Shown piece after piece: positions 36,515 through 47,074 of a stretch of DNA of 64,000 nt. This DNA comes from Conchocele bisecta. Lineage: Eukaryota; Mollusca; Bivalvia; Lucinida; Thyasiridae. The notes below the pieces were generated by a model, which ran no database searches, was not told where the DNA came from, and was given only the letters and a program-made list of their open reading frames with translations. A program made the translations under genes and the position numbers. The stretch's first letter is position 1. Every line of letters starts with the position of its first letter. The stretch covers positions 36,514,462 through 36,578,461 of the forward strand of contig CM055271.1 in assembly GCA_029237695.1 (NCBI GenBank), written 5' to 3'.

Positions 36515-37383
36515 GTATGCCCCCTGTCTCGGTAGTGCTGGAGGCATATATTGTTTGGACTGTGTGTCCGTCCGTCTGTGTGTCCGTCCGGCACATTAAG
36601 AGTTTCTCAATTACTATATCCCTTGAAGGATTACTTAAATATTTCAACACAGCGTACTTGTGGACAAATGCCACACATCCTTGCTGTTCTTAATATGACT
36701 TTGACCTTTTGAAATTCGCAAGTTTGAACTTTTTCACACGTAAAGAAGTTCGCCGGTGTTCCTACATTCTATCATAACTTCTAAATCCCTTGATGGATTA
36801 CTTTAATATTTCAATACACCATACGTGTGGACAAATACCACACATCCATGCTTTCCTTCATGACCTTAACCTTTTGACCTTCACAACTTTGAACTTTTTG
36901 AAGTTTTTACCAGAGTTAGACATCCATGCTGCCATTAATATGACCTTGAAATTTTGACCTTCACAACTGTTCTTATGAATACTCAGGGCTCCAGATAAGG
37001 AATTAGTAATTGAGTATTGTCACTCCATCATTTCTGAAGTAATTGGGTATTTCAAAATTTTAATTGGGTAAAATATAATCACACTACCATTTACACATCA
37101 ACAGACCGCAATTATTAAATAGTTTGCTTCGAAATGAAAACATGTCTTGGCGTTTCATTAGAATTGTCTCCTTGGAGACAATTCTAATGAAATACCAAGA
37201 TGTGTTTTCATGGAAAATAAGAAAAATATGCTATATTGTGGTCTGTTTATTGTTTTCTGAAGCATGATAAAGGTACCCCAAAAGTTTTATTGCTTTCTGA
37301 TACTCGCTACGTCTGATTTCAATTGGGTTTTTGGAAATTTTAATTGGGTATTTACGCAAATACGCAGCTTATCTGGAGCTCTG
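36515..37383. repeat. Second copy of the 8,680-9,770 repeat, then a MITE
   Basis: TATGCCCCCTGTCTCGGTAG head, GTCCGTCCG, GGCACATTAAG, then the ATTACTT units as at 9,385. At 36,984-37,383 it is broken by an AGCTCCAGATAAG MITE with the central TAGAATTGTCTCC palindrome. The interrupted repeat resumes at about 37,384 (ATACTTATCACTTTGGTTAA, as at 9,705). Confidence 0.75.
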
Positions 37384-37552
37384 AATACTTATCACTTTGG
37401 TTAATTAACTTTGCCACAGTTTCTACAATCTGCCACCGGGGGTATTCGTGTGCCGACAGGCCACATTTTCTTGTTTTATTATCAAGGCTGCCAGTGAGCT
37501 GGGGGCCGTTCTATAAACTTCACATTAACAATGTTTTCGTGTAAACAATTAT

Positions 37553-37614
37553 TGGATTTACATTTATTGAGCATAGGCTGCATATGCAGCCTATGCTCAA
37601 TAAATGTAAATCCA
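37553..37614. repeat. 62-bp perfect palindrome, copy 2
   Basis: Arms TGGATTTACATTTATTGAGC... reading identically on both strands around AGGCTGCATATGCAGCCT. Confidence 0.9.
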
Positions 37615-37921
37615 TCCATTTTAGTTTCCAGACGATCCTAAATTCACAGGCCACATTTCTTTGATTGAACTTTAAGTTCGGTATCTGTTTCATCTTTGAT
37701 ATATACTTTAAGTTCAATATTTGTATTTTAGCTTCAATTTCGATAATGTTCTATGTTTGATTTATGCTTTAAGTCAATAACTGTGTTTTATTTTTGACTT
37801 ATGCTTTAAGGTCAATATCTATGTTTTATCTTTGATTTATGCTTTACTTTCAATATCTATGTTTTATCTTTGATTTATGCTTCAATATATTTATGCTTAT
37901 GATTATATATCAATATTATAC

Positions 37922-38103
37922 AATTATTCACTTCTCTTCGGGTCAATAGTTCAAACTATTCTTCCAAGGGAAAGACTATTCACCCGAAACAGAATGCTAT
38001 TCACCGAGACGAAGTCGAGGTGAATAGCATTCTGTTTCGGGTGAATAGTCTTTCCCGAGGAAGAATTGTTTGAACTATTGACCCGAAGAGAAGTGAATAA
38101 TTG
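37922..38103. repeat. 182-bp hairpin
   Basis: Arms of about 85 bases: ATTATTCACTTCTCTTCGGG, GGGAAAGACTATTCACCCGA and AACAGAATGCTATTCACC, each matched by complement after a short GAGACGAAGTC loop. It lies left of the recombinase remnant. Confidence 0.9.
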
Positions 38104-38820
38104 TTTTATTATATTGAATAAACCTGAGTTAAAAAATGAGTCTTTGTTAACCATGTTAACACAACCAACAATTTATTAACAGTGGTAATGGCAGATGAAG
38201 GCTCATATCACACATGTTAACCTAACAGAATTACATTAAAATGTTTTCTTATGAACAACATGTTCATCGTACCACATAATTGGCTCAGGATCTGACAAAA
38301 CCACCATTATCGCAGTGCCATATTCGAAAGTTGGACATAATTTCTGTAAATGACATCGAAAATTGACAGGAATGTCAGACCTCTGGTGGAATTTAATTCC
38401 ACATGACCTCTGAAATTTGTATCATTTTTCCATGTCATTTACAGAAACTATTGCATTTTTCGATAAAGGTGGTTTTATCGTATCATGCTCGATATATCAA
38501 TAGAATCCAAGAAATTGCTGTTATAACCAACTTTTCAAAGTAAAATGCTTTATCATGAGTAACATACATGTACATACATATAGATATATCAATAGAATGA
38601 CAGAAAACATACTTTGTCATGAACTTTTGACCAACTTGTATCACAGATATTTACAGAATCACAGAATAAAATGCTTTGTTATGTGTAACATGTATCACAG
38701 ATATCAACAGAATCACAGAAAAATGCTTTGTTATGAGTAACATGTATCACAGATATTAACAGAATCACAGAAAAATGCTTTGTTAGAATGGCTATTATCA
38801 CCAATAATAAACAATTTCCT
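38104..38820. other. Intergenic, hairpin and small tandem repeat
   Basis: An imperfect inverted repeat at 38,335-38,475 (TTTCTGTAAATGACAT / ATGTCATTTACAGAAA) and three to four ~60-bp repeats at 38,620-38,785 (GTATCACAGATAT, CAGAATCACAGAA, ATGCTTTGTTA). Confidence 0.65.
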
Positions 38821-39582
38821 CTATTTATTGTAATTGATGTTTACAGTCCCATAATTCACAAGGTTGAATGGAACAACATTTTCTTGGTTTAGTGGAGCGT
38901 ACACGTCAAGATGGTTAGATGTGGTATTTACACTTAAATTCCTGTTGAATGAACTACCTGAGGCTAATGCAAATGAATGTGGGTTTCTTGCATTAGAACT
39001 TGTACATGTATCTGTATTCATCTGATTATCAGGCATCAATGATAAGTAGTCTTCTTGCGAGTCACTCAGAAAATCAATCAACTGTTGATCATATTGCATG
39101 AGTGCATCAACATGATCAACAGTTTCAGGATGCGTTTGCAATTCATTTGCCTGTGGCACATTATTGGAATCAGTAAACACATTTGCCTTACCAATACATG
39201 CGCTGGTTAGGATACTGCACGCTGAAACGCGTTTCTCATCACTAAGTCTGGACGAATAATGTTTCAAACTATTTTCAGACTTGTGTTTACTGATTCCAAT
39301 AATGTGGCGACTTTCAAATCCATTTTTGTCTAACAGGGTAATACATGTCGCTCGCACACAATGGTTTGTGTAGAATTTTGACAACTTAGCCAGTTTACTG
39401 ATTTCCGGCATCATTTTGCCAAGTTTATTATGTCCTAATGGTTGCTTCGTATACCAACAATCACTGACACATGGTAACTGCTTCGGCACTATGGGTCGTT
39501 GGAAGAAGGATTCATTTTCGGGATGGAGTTTGCTGACATACAGCTGAAAGGACGCCACGGGGCACCGAGGGTTGCCTGCAAT
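38821..39582 (-). pseudogene. Crypton-like tyrosine recombinase, catalytic C-terminal exon
   Basis: A good acceptor (TGTACTTATTGCAG, ending at 39,583 on the minus strand) precedes GNPRCPVASFQLYVSKLHPE. The frame then shows NHCVRATCITLL (H-x-x-R box), HKSENSLKHYSSRLSDEKR (likely Tyr nucleophile in KHY) and a Ser/Asn-rich tail to about residue 250. This is the catalytic half of the eukaryotic tyrosine-recombinase family seen in Crypton elements and their host-captured relatives (ZMYM/QRICH1/KCTD1-type). The central half of a typical protein is missing between this exon and the N-terminal exon at 39,957-40,052, so the locus is probably internally deleted, although the catalytic exon itself is intact. 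Expression or domestication cannot be judged from sequence. Confidence 0.65.
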
Positions 39583-39956
39583 AAGTACAAAAATAAATGT
39601 CATAGGTATTGAGAATTACATTTCCGACACCGTATTAATTCTAATAATTGTCTATGATTATTTGAAATTTGGCTATTATTAGAATAAATACAAAACAAGC
39701 TTGGATCGGAGAAGACCACCCATTTCGCATCGCCATTTTGTGCTGATATTGATTTTAAAAAATCAGATATATTTCCAGTAAATAACATTGACATACATTT
39801 GATGCTTCATGGTATTTTACGTTTTTATACGTAAAACAATTTCATTTATAACACAATATTATTAGTAGTAATAACTTGGAGATAATTTATGATGAAATAT
39901 ATGCATTTTAAATGGTATACAGTACTTTATATATAAGGTAGGGGCCGTTTTGATAC

Positions 39957-40052
39957 TTTAAAGACAATTTTGGTGGATTTCGAGTGACGTTGCTCCACCA
40001 GAAGTTCTATTTCTTCCTCCGTCACACTATGTCCAAAACGCTCGCCAGCCAT
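39957..40052 (-). pseudogene. Crypton-like recombinase, N-terminal exon
   Basis: ATG at 40,052-40,050 opens MAGERFGHSVTEEEIELLVE and continues 32 codons to a possible donor AAA/GTATCA. The acidic FGHxVTEEEIE start is typical, from memory, of molluscan proteins with the tyrosine-recombinase domain found at 38,821. The donor is only a guess; reading on reaches a stop in 17 codons. Confidence 0.5.
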
Positions 40053-40620
40053 GATTGTTTGTTTACACGCGCACTCGGCGGGTCTGCGCATGCGTCATCT
40101 GCATCGCGAAACGATTGAATCTCCATTCAGTGAATCAATTGAAAGCGCTCAGGTGACTGAATTCGATGATTGCACTATTGACCGGCTTAAAACCGCAATG
40201 AACTGGAATTGTTGAAAAGAGGTCCAAAAGTCAAAACTATTCACCCGATTTTAGACGCATGTGACGTGGTTTCAGCCAATCAAATTGTTGTATTTATAAT
40301 GATATATAATAATTATATTTATTGTATAAAATTGGTTTTCGCAGTTTAATAACACAGTGTAATAAAAATCATAATGCACTAATGTAATAAATATGCAAAT
40401 GAGCCCACTACAGAAAACGGGTTAGAGAATGAGCACATCTTCAAATTATGATGATGCGCTGATGCAATAAATATAATGTAACATTTGTGTTGATTTAATA
40501 TGATATTTATTAAACTCGTCGACTGATTTCATAAGAATCTCGATATAGCCTCGTTTCTTCTGAAATCAGTAAACTTGTATAATAAGATCCTCTATGCTAT
40601 TCATTATTTATATGATTTAT
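40053..40620. other. Intergenic
   Basis: GC-richer just upstream of the recombinase ATG (CGCGCACTCGGCGGGTCTGC), possibly its promoter; then the dispersed TATGCAAAT repeat at 40,370-40,600. A 40,230 word CAAAACTATTCACCCGATTT resembles the arms of the 37,922 hairpin. Confidence 0.4.
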
Positions 40621-40623
40621 ATT

Positions 40624-40887
40624 TTATCCCGTCAACACAGTGCGTATGTGCCGTGAAACACGGTGCCGTGAAACATTTTTGACATCCAGTCAATACTATT
40701 TTTGAATTTTACAGCCATTTGTAGCTGTTGACGGGATAAATAGAATAGTAGGTTAGTGCCGTGAATGGGAACAAATATCTGGCGCGGCACGGAAACGGGA
40801 TGTGATCGGCAGAGCCTCGCCCATCCCGTTTCCTGAGCCTTGTCAGATATTTGTTTCCATTTACGGCACTAACCTACTATTCTCTAT
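40624..40887. repeat. Double-hairpin MITE, copy A
   Basis: Hairpin 1: TATCCCGTCAACA / TGTTGACGGGATA (40,624-40,740). Hairpin 2: AGAATAGTAGGTTAGTGCCG / CGGCACTAACCTACTATTCT (40,741-40,887), with GAAACGGGATG / CATCCCGTTTC inside. Copies B (41,076-41,330) and C (57,780-58,040) have the reverse order. Confidence 0.85.
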
Positions 40888-41075
40888 TTATATCTATGTT
40901 TTATAACTTGAAAGAAATCCCGTTGTACCAATTTCAATCCGTAAAACAAGGTGAAGAGGTTGAAACTACTTGTGTATTGTTGACTATCTGAATATAGAGA
41001 ATAGTAGGTTTGTGCCGAGACGGTTCAAATGAGTGGTCACAACATATATTTTGGTTCAGAAATAAGGAAAATAGA

Positions 41076-41330
41076 TAAGAGAATAGTAGGTTAGTGCCGT
41101 GAATGGGAAAAATATCTGGCAAGGCTCAGGAAACGGGATGGGCGAGGCTCTGCCGAGCACATCCCGTTTCCGTGCCGCGCCAGATATTTTTTCCCATTCA
41201 CGGCACTAACCTACTATTCTATTTAACCCGTCAACACCTACAAATGGCTGTAAAATGCAAAAATAGTATTGACTGGATATCAAAAATGTTTCACGGCACA
41301 TACGCACTGTGTTGACGGGATAAAATACGA
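41076..41330. repeat. Double-hairpin MITE, copy B (inverted)
   Basis: Reads AGAATAGTAGGTTAGTGCCG first and GTTGACGGGATAA last, the reverse complement layout of copy A. Copies A and B together form a larger inverted repeat around 40,890-41,070. Confidence 0.85.
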
Positions 41331-41356
41331 TATTTGCTAAGCGAGTTTACTATTTC

Positions 41357-41740
41357 CATAGTGGGTGGCAGATGGGAGCATGTGATGGGTAATTTAACAG
41401 TCGGGGTTCATCCTTACCAGAATCCCGACCGGAGACCTGGTTTGGCCATCAGGTACGTCTTTGGTATTTTGTATGTGACACACCCCCCCCCCCGCCCCCC
41501 CTTATGCGAGTATTACGATTATTCGTAATCCTATTTTAGGGGAACGGGTCAAGTGACTTGTGGTATCCACCTGGCACTAGGTCAGGTTATTCTAATTTCA
41601 GGGCTGAATATATTTTTTCTCGATGTAAATGTTCCGTTCTGATTGATTTTGGGATCCCCCCCCCCCCAATGCAGCAGGTTAAGCAGCCTTAAATTACCCT
41701 ATATGTTGATAGGCCGTTAAACACTAATACATCAAAATCA
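41357..41740. repeat. SINE-like element
   Basis: Head GGCAGATGGGAGCATGTGAT, GGTAATTTAACAGTC, GGTTCATCCTTACCAGAATC (B-box-like), middle TCAGGTTATTCTAATTTCAG, and tail TGTTGATAGGCCGTTAAACA. The same modules occur at 25,450-26,195 and 42,930-43,130. Confidence 0.6.
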
Positions 41741-41841
41741 AATCTATCACAGTCACATATAATTAAAACAGTGTTTACTAATCTGTTTCATCACTGTTTC
41801 ATATTTGATATCATATATTTGATGATTAAAAGTATGCATAA

Positions 41842-41912
41842 TTATTATACTGAATATATTACATTATCACAGCCAAAATGGCTGTGATAATGTAATAAAT
41901 TCAGTATAATAA
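41842..41912. repeat. Hairpin
   Basis: Arms ATTATTATACTGAATATATT, ACATTATCACAGCCA / TGGCTGTGATAATGTAATAA; loop of about 4 bases. Confidence 0.85.
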
Positions 41913-42165
41913 AAATTAATAAATTTATCCCAAAACTTAAAATTTCTCCCTCAAAGTACACTTTGCTAGATAAGTACATGTATACTTTGCAATGTTGGTG
42001 AAATAGGCTTGTGAGATCCCCTGCCTTTAGCATCTGCTTCATCGGAATGGAATATGTCTGTAGCCGTATACAAAGATTATGTGCAATAATCATTTTATTA
42101 TTTTCCTGTTGTCATTCATCAAGGTGCATGATCACGTGGTTACAACAACAACAACGACGCCCCTC

Positions 42166-42440
42166 CAAAGTAAGTATTATTTTATATTTTCCTTAATATG
42201 CAACGGATTTTGATGAAATATGGCGCAGCAAACGCGTCTTCAAGAGCTGCATTTGTTGGTCCATGGAGTTCGGCACAGATTTATGTCGGACACGGAAATC
42301 GATTTCTCGCAAAAACGACAGAAGTTTGGGCGAAAATACAGAGACCACCAAATGCAGCTTAACAAGACGCGTTTGTTGCACCATATTTCATCACAATCCA
42401 TTACGTAATAAGGACAATATAAAAGAATACGTACTTTGAA
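42166..42440. repeat. ~275-bp foldback element
   Basis: Arms CAAAGTAAGTATT...CCTTAATATGCAACGGATTT, AAATATGGCGCAGCAAACGC and GAGCTGCATTTG are mirrored by CAAATGCAGC, GCGTTTGTTGCACCATATTT and TACGTACTTTG. Frames on both strands here are mirror artefacts. Confidence 0.8.
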
Positions 42441-43500
42441 TCAGGTGGATTCTGGAAGTTTCAATACTTCTTGTTGTTGTTAGTACCACGTGAAAAAACT
42501 TTCATAGGACATGCGATGCGTACATTTTCTCTGAACATTTTGTCAACTTTGAAGTCATTTACGGAAAATAGCATAAACTTTGTAAATATTTTTTCTTTAA
42601 ATATCACGCGGTACAAAATCACATGGCGTATTTCAATAGTATGACATTGTATAATGTGTGTTCAGTGTATTTAGTGCATTAGACACGTAGTTAGTGGTTA
42701 TACAAATACTTCCTTACTTATTAAATTACTTTCAAACACCCTTTCACGCCCTAAGTAGCTGGAATGCAATATTATTTAATTTTCTGAAAATTTAATTATT
42801 GAAAAGTGGAAATTTAAATAAAAACTTAGAACTGGATCTAGACTATTTGCAAACATTGGGACAGGGGTATTTGGTGTAGAAAGGCTTAACCTTCACTGAA
42901 ATACTCGTTTGAACTCTCTCTTTGGGGGTTTGGTGTGGTATGGACCTGTCACCAGGTCAGGTTATTCTAATTTCATATATTTGTTCTCGATGTAAATATT
43001 CCGTTCTGATTTTGGGATTCCCCCCCCCCTCCCAATGCAACAGGTTAAAATGGGATCGAACCCGTTTGCCCGGCCGTACATGACCTTAGCTGTTGATAGG
43101 CCGTTAAACACTAATACACAAACAAACAAACTCTCTTCGGCTTAAAATAAGAGATATTAAATTGCTTTGAAGCGCTCATTTCAAATGTCGGTAGGACAAA
43201 AAAACCAAGTTTGTGGACAAATAAACAAGTATGGAATGACACAGTTTTGATCAAATGTATAGTTAACTCATACAACATACATTCATTGTTAGCCCGCCTT
43301 CCGAAAGGTGTGCTTATGCTACACCCCTGGTGTTTCAGCATCTGTCCGCATTTCTAGTCATCTTCACATGTTAAGTGTTTGTGTTTTCATACGTTTCACC
43401 TTATATCTCGCACACTTTTTTGTTCGATATTCAGTTCACACTGCTATGTATCAATGACCTTTATCTGACCTAAACCTTCCTTTCTCGCTGAAATTACGTC
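42441..43500. other. Intergenic, SINE-like tail
   Basis: The SINE middle and tail module is at 42,950-43,130, with (C)n and (AAAC)n. The rest is AT-rich with no gene. Confidence 0.5.
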
Positions 43501-43501
43501 A

Positions 43502-43554
43502 TTTTTAGCTCGCCTGCACGAAGTGCAGAAGAGCTTATGGCATACCCCCGGCGT

Positions 43555-43588
<34 letters not shown>

Positions 43589-44815
43589 AGCGTCGTCCAC
43601 AAACTTAACGTTGGGTAAATGTCTTATAACTTCTGTTTCCTTTCATAGAACACCTTGTTATTTTATACATGAATTTCTCAGATGACCCTCTACCATGCTG
43701 TAGCAAATCCATGACCCACCACCCAGCCCTTACCCCAAGGTCAAGGTCACAAACTTGGCACATTCATAAACTTAACGTTGGGTAAATGTCTTATAACTTC
43801 TGTTTCCTTCCATGGAACACCTTGTTATTTCATACATGTATTCCTCGATGACCCTCTATCATGCTGTAGAAAATCCATGACCCACCACCCAGACCTTACC
43901 CCAAGGTCAAGGTCACAAACTTGGCACATTCATAAACTTAACGTTGGGTAAATGTCTTATAACTTCTGTTTCCTTTCATGGAACACCTTGTTATTTCGTA
44001 CATGCATTCCTCAGATGACCCTCTATCATGCTGTAGCAAATCCATGACCCACCACCTAGCCCTTACCCCAAGGTCAAGGTCAAAATCTTGGTACATTCAT
44101 AAACTTAACGTTGGGTAAATGTATTATAACTTCTGTTTCCTTTCATGGAATACCTTGTTATTTCATACATGCATTCCTCAGATGACCCTCTATCATGCTG
44201 TAGCAAATCCATGACCCACCACCCAGCCCTTACCCCAAGGTCAAGGTCACAAACTTGGCACATTCATAAACTTAATGTTGGGTAAATGTCTGATAACTTC
44301 TGTTTCCTTTCATGGAACACCTTGTTATTTCATACATGCATTCCTCAGATGACCCTCTATCATGTTGTAGCAAATCCATGACCCACCACCCAGCCCTTAC
44401 CCCAAGGTCAAGGTCACAAACTTGGCACATTCATAAACTTAACGTTGGGTAAATGTCTGATAACGTCTGTTTCCTTTCATGGAACACCTTGTTATTACAT
44501 ACATGCATTCCTCAGATGACACTCTATCATGCTGTAGCAAATCAATGACCCACCTCCCAGCCCTTACTCCAAGGTCAAGGTCACAAACTTGGCACATTCA
44601 TAAACATAACGTTGGATAAATGTCTTATAATTTCTGTTTCCTTTCATGGAACACCTTGTTATTTCAAACATGCATTCCTCAGATGACCCTCTATCATGCC
44701 GTAGTAAATCTATGACCCACCACCCACCCTTACCCCAAGGTCAAGGTTACAAACTTGGCACGTTCATAAACTTAACGTTGGGGTAAATTTCTTATAACTT
44801 CTACATTTCGATGTA
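43502..44815. repeat. Tandem-repeat element, ~170-bp units, array B
   Basis: Complete head TTTTTAGCTCGCCTGCACGA, GAAGAGCTTATGGCAT, a long (GGCGTC)n (43,556-43,590), then about seven very similar units with ATAAACTTAACGTTGGGTAA and CCCCAAGGTCAAGGTCACAA. Units are more alike than in array A, suggesting recent expansion. Confidence 0.85.
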
Positions 44816-44958
44816 TGATCATTGTATATTCCAGTTCTATATATATATACAACCAAAAAGTCTGAATACTGAATATAATAGCCTCTATATTCTATCGTCC
44901 GTACAGTAATGGATACTACACTTGAATGCAGATAATCGAACTAAACATTTAAATGTGT

Positions 44959-45458
44959 NNNNNNNNNNNNNNNNNNNNNNNNNNNNNNNNNNNNNNNNNN
45001 NNNNNNNNNNNNNNNNNNNNNNNNNNNNNNNNNNNNNNNNNNNNNNNNNNNNNNNNNNNNNNNNNNNNNNNNNNNNNNNNNNNNNNNNNNNNNNNNNNNN
45101 NNNNNNNNNNNNNNNNNNNNNNNNNNNNNNNNNNNNNNNNNNNNNNNNNNNNNNNNNNNNNNNNNNNNNNNNNNNNNNNNNNNNNNNNNNNNNNNNNNNN
45201 NNNNNNNNNNNNNNNNNNNNNNNNNNNNNNNNNNNNNNNNNNNNNNNNNNNNNNNNNNNNNNNNNNNNNNNNNNNNNNNNNNNNNNNNNNNNNNNNNNNN
45301 NNNNNNNNNNNNNNNNNNNNNNNNNNNNNNNNNNNNNNNNNNNNNNNNNNNNNNNNNNNNNNNNNNNNNNNNNNNNNNNNNNNNNNNNNNNNNNNNNNNN
45401 NNNNNNNNNNNNNNNNNNNNNNNNNNNNNNNNNNNNNNNNNNNNNNNNNNNNNNNNNN
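44959..45458. other. Assembly gap (500 N)
   Basis: Exactly 500 N, a conventional scaffold-join length, so the real distance and even adjacency are unknown. Frames drawn across it are meaningless. Confidence 0.99.
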
Positions 45459-45589
45459 TTGGGGCTCCTGTTCCAATTTCTTCCCATTTCTCCAATCGCG
45501 ATTGGTGTGTTGATTATTGGATTGGGGGAGCGGCTGGAACAGCAATCGGGGATTGCAACGATTGTTTGGCCTCTCGAAGCTCGGCGAGT

Positions 45590-46080
45590 ATTTATACCCC
45601 ACACACAAAGTTTGAGGGGGTATATAGGAGTCAGCTTGTCGGTCGGTCTGTCGGTCTGTTGGAAATTCCCTTCCGCAATATATGTTCTACACCCATGCAT
45701 GGATTATCAAATGGCTTGGCACAAATGTTTGTCATGATGAGAAGGTGTGTCGCGATCAATAACCACGCACCTACGTCCAAGGTCAAGGTCACAGTTGAAG
45801 GTCAAAGGTCAAACCTATCGAAATTCCCTTCCACTCTATATCTTCTACACCGATGCATGGATTATCAAATGGCTTGTCACAAATGTTTCTCATGATGAGA
45901 AGGTGTGTCGCGATCAATAACCACGCACCGACGTCCAAGGTCAAGGTCACAGTTGAAGGTCAAAGGTCAAACCTATTGAAATTCCCTTCCGCTCTATATC
46001 TTCTACACCGATGCATGGATTATCACATTATGCCCAGGGTCAAGGTCACAGACTTGATGCGTTTGAAACCTTAACGCTCG
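45590..46080. repeat. ~158-bp tandem-repeat insertion inside the viral element
   Basis: Head TATACCCCACACACAAAGTT / GAGGGGGTATATAG hairpin, (CGGT)n-like GTCGGTCGGTCTGTCGG, then about two and a half units with GAAATTCCCTTCC, GATGCATGGATTATCA and GTCCAAGGTCAAGGTCACAG. It separates the 45,492 palindrome from the first viral gene, so it inserted into the element after integration. Confidence 0.65.
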
Positions 46081-46433
46081 ACTAAATGGTTTATAATAAA
46101 AAATGCCTCGTTTTCTTTGGCTGCCCCCAATTTAGATTCGTATCGCGCATACATTTTATCGACCTCGAAATCTGACATTTTATCCACCTGACAAACTGAG
46201 AGACGCTTACCGAAATACTGCTCCGATTGCCCCCCAGCAACCAGCGCAGCTAGCCGCTCGCGTCGTGTCGTGTTTTCATTTTCTTTCTTCCCACTGTTCC
46301 AATTCTTCCAATCGCGATTGGATTGGGGGTGTGGTTGGGTAGATACCGTGTCGGCAGTCGTGTTATCTTTCAGGAAAGATATCGGAGCGACTGTGTCTTC
46401 CATTAGCTGATCGAGAAGTTCGTCGTAGTTCAT
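46071..46433 (-). CDS. Small viral protein, 120 aa, unknown function
   Basis: Starts MNYDELLDQLMEDTVAPISF. Residues about 30-55 are a hydrophilic, Asn/Lys-rich insert that includes QSNRDWKNW, encoded by a CCAATCGCGATTGG palindrome. The C-terminal half (VDKMSDFEVDKMYARYESK) is charged and helical. It lies just downstream of the ATPase on the same strand. I recall similar short proteins next to the capsid and ATPase genes in related elements but cannot name a function. The last residues may be altered by the adjoining repeat insertion. Confidence 0.55.
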   Translation of the reverse strand: MNYDELLDQLMEDTVAPISFLKDNTTADTVSTQPHPQSNRDWKNWNSGKKENENTTRRERLAALVAGGQSEQYFGKRLSVCQVDKMSDFEVDKMYARYESKLGAAKENEAFFIINHLVER

Positions 46434-46455
46434 TATTACAACAGTGTTGGGTGTA

Positions 46456-47074
46456 CTATTCTGAATAGTCGTATGAGTTTAACATTAAACTGTGCTTGGC
46501 GTGCTTAGTTTCCGAAAGTATATGTCGAACCTCCAGACGCTCCTCGCGCGTTGGGATAACGTCGTTCTCTCGAAGACAGTCATCGAATGAGTCGGTTCTT
46601 GCAGTGAAAGAGGACGACCCATTTCGTTTGCTCGCGCAGATCCTTGAGGACGGCATTGTACTTCTGATTGGAGATCCATACGCTTTGCCCCGCATGGCGG
46701 CCAGAAAATGTTAGCTCGGAGAGCATGTCCTTCTTTTTGGTCATCGCCACCTTGGCCGAGCAGTCGTCAATCACATATAGGGTGGGCTCGCCCTGGAATA
46801 TTTGGTAGAAGCCACGCAACCAGTCGTGAAGCCTGTCGCCGGGGTCAACAACGTATATCTCAGGGTCGGCCCATATCCACGGGCGCCGCTGATAAGTATC
46901 GTTGTGCCTCACAGTGGGACACAGGATCACAATGTGACGAAAAGCATCGCGGTAGGACCCCTCGAGCAAGTCGAGGAGGAAAACCGTTTTTCCACATCCT
47001 GTCTGCCCACATATTATGGCAGAGTGGGCATCTTTCGGTAGAGTTTTAGTAGAGTGCTGAGACGTATCGACCAT
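46456..47074 (-). pseudogene. Packaging ATPase (A32/FtsK-HerA type), frameshifted
   Basis: The main frame (47,074-46,580) encodes a P-loop NTPase: Walker A GQTGCGKT at residues 23-30 after a beta strand, Walker B LYVIDD at about 99-104, then SGRHAGQSVWISNQ, which fits the sensor/strand-4 region of virus genome-packaging ATPases. These pump DNA into capsids of Polinton-like viruses, virophages and NCLDVs. Reading stops early at 46,580, while the overlapping frame (about 46,600-46,456) carries an open acidic helical tail (DSFDDCLRENDVIPTREERL). One indel near 46,600 therefore probably split the gene. The ATG lies inside the 3' end of the capsid gene (about 29-base overlap), a compact viral layout. 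About 200 residues in all, close to the family minimum. Confidence 0.8.

Noticed and set aside
42193..42408. Two similar 60-residue frames on opposite strands
   Set aside because: Mirror images produced by a foldback element.
44885..45737. Long open frames across the N run on both strands
   Set aside because: They consist mostly of unknown bases; no coding evidence outside the gap.
46708..47049. Plus-strand frame opposite the ATPase
   Set aside because: Shadow frame; the minus strand has Walker A and B motifs.
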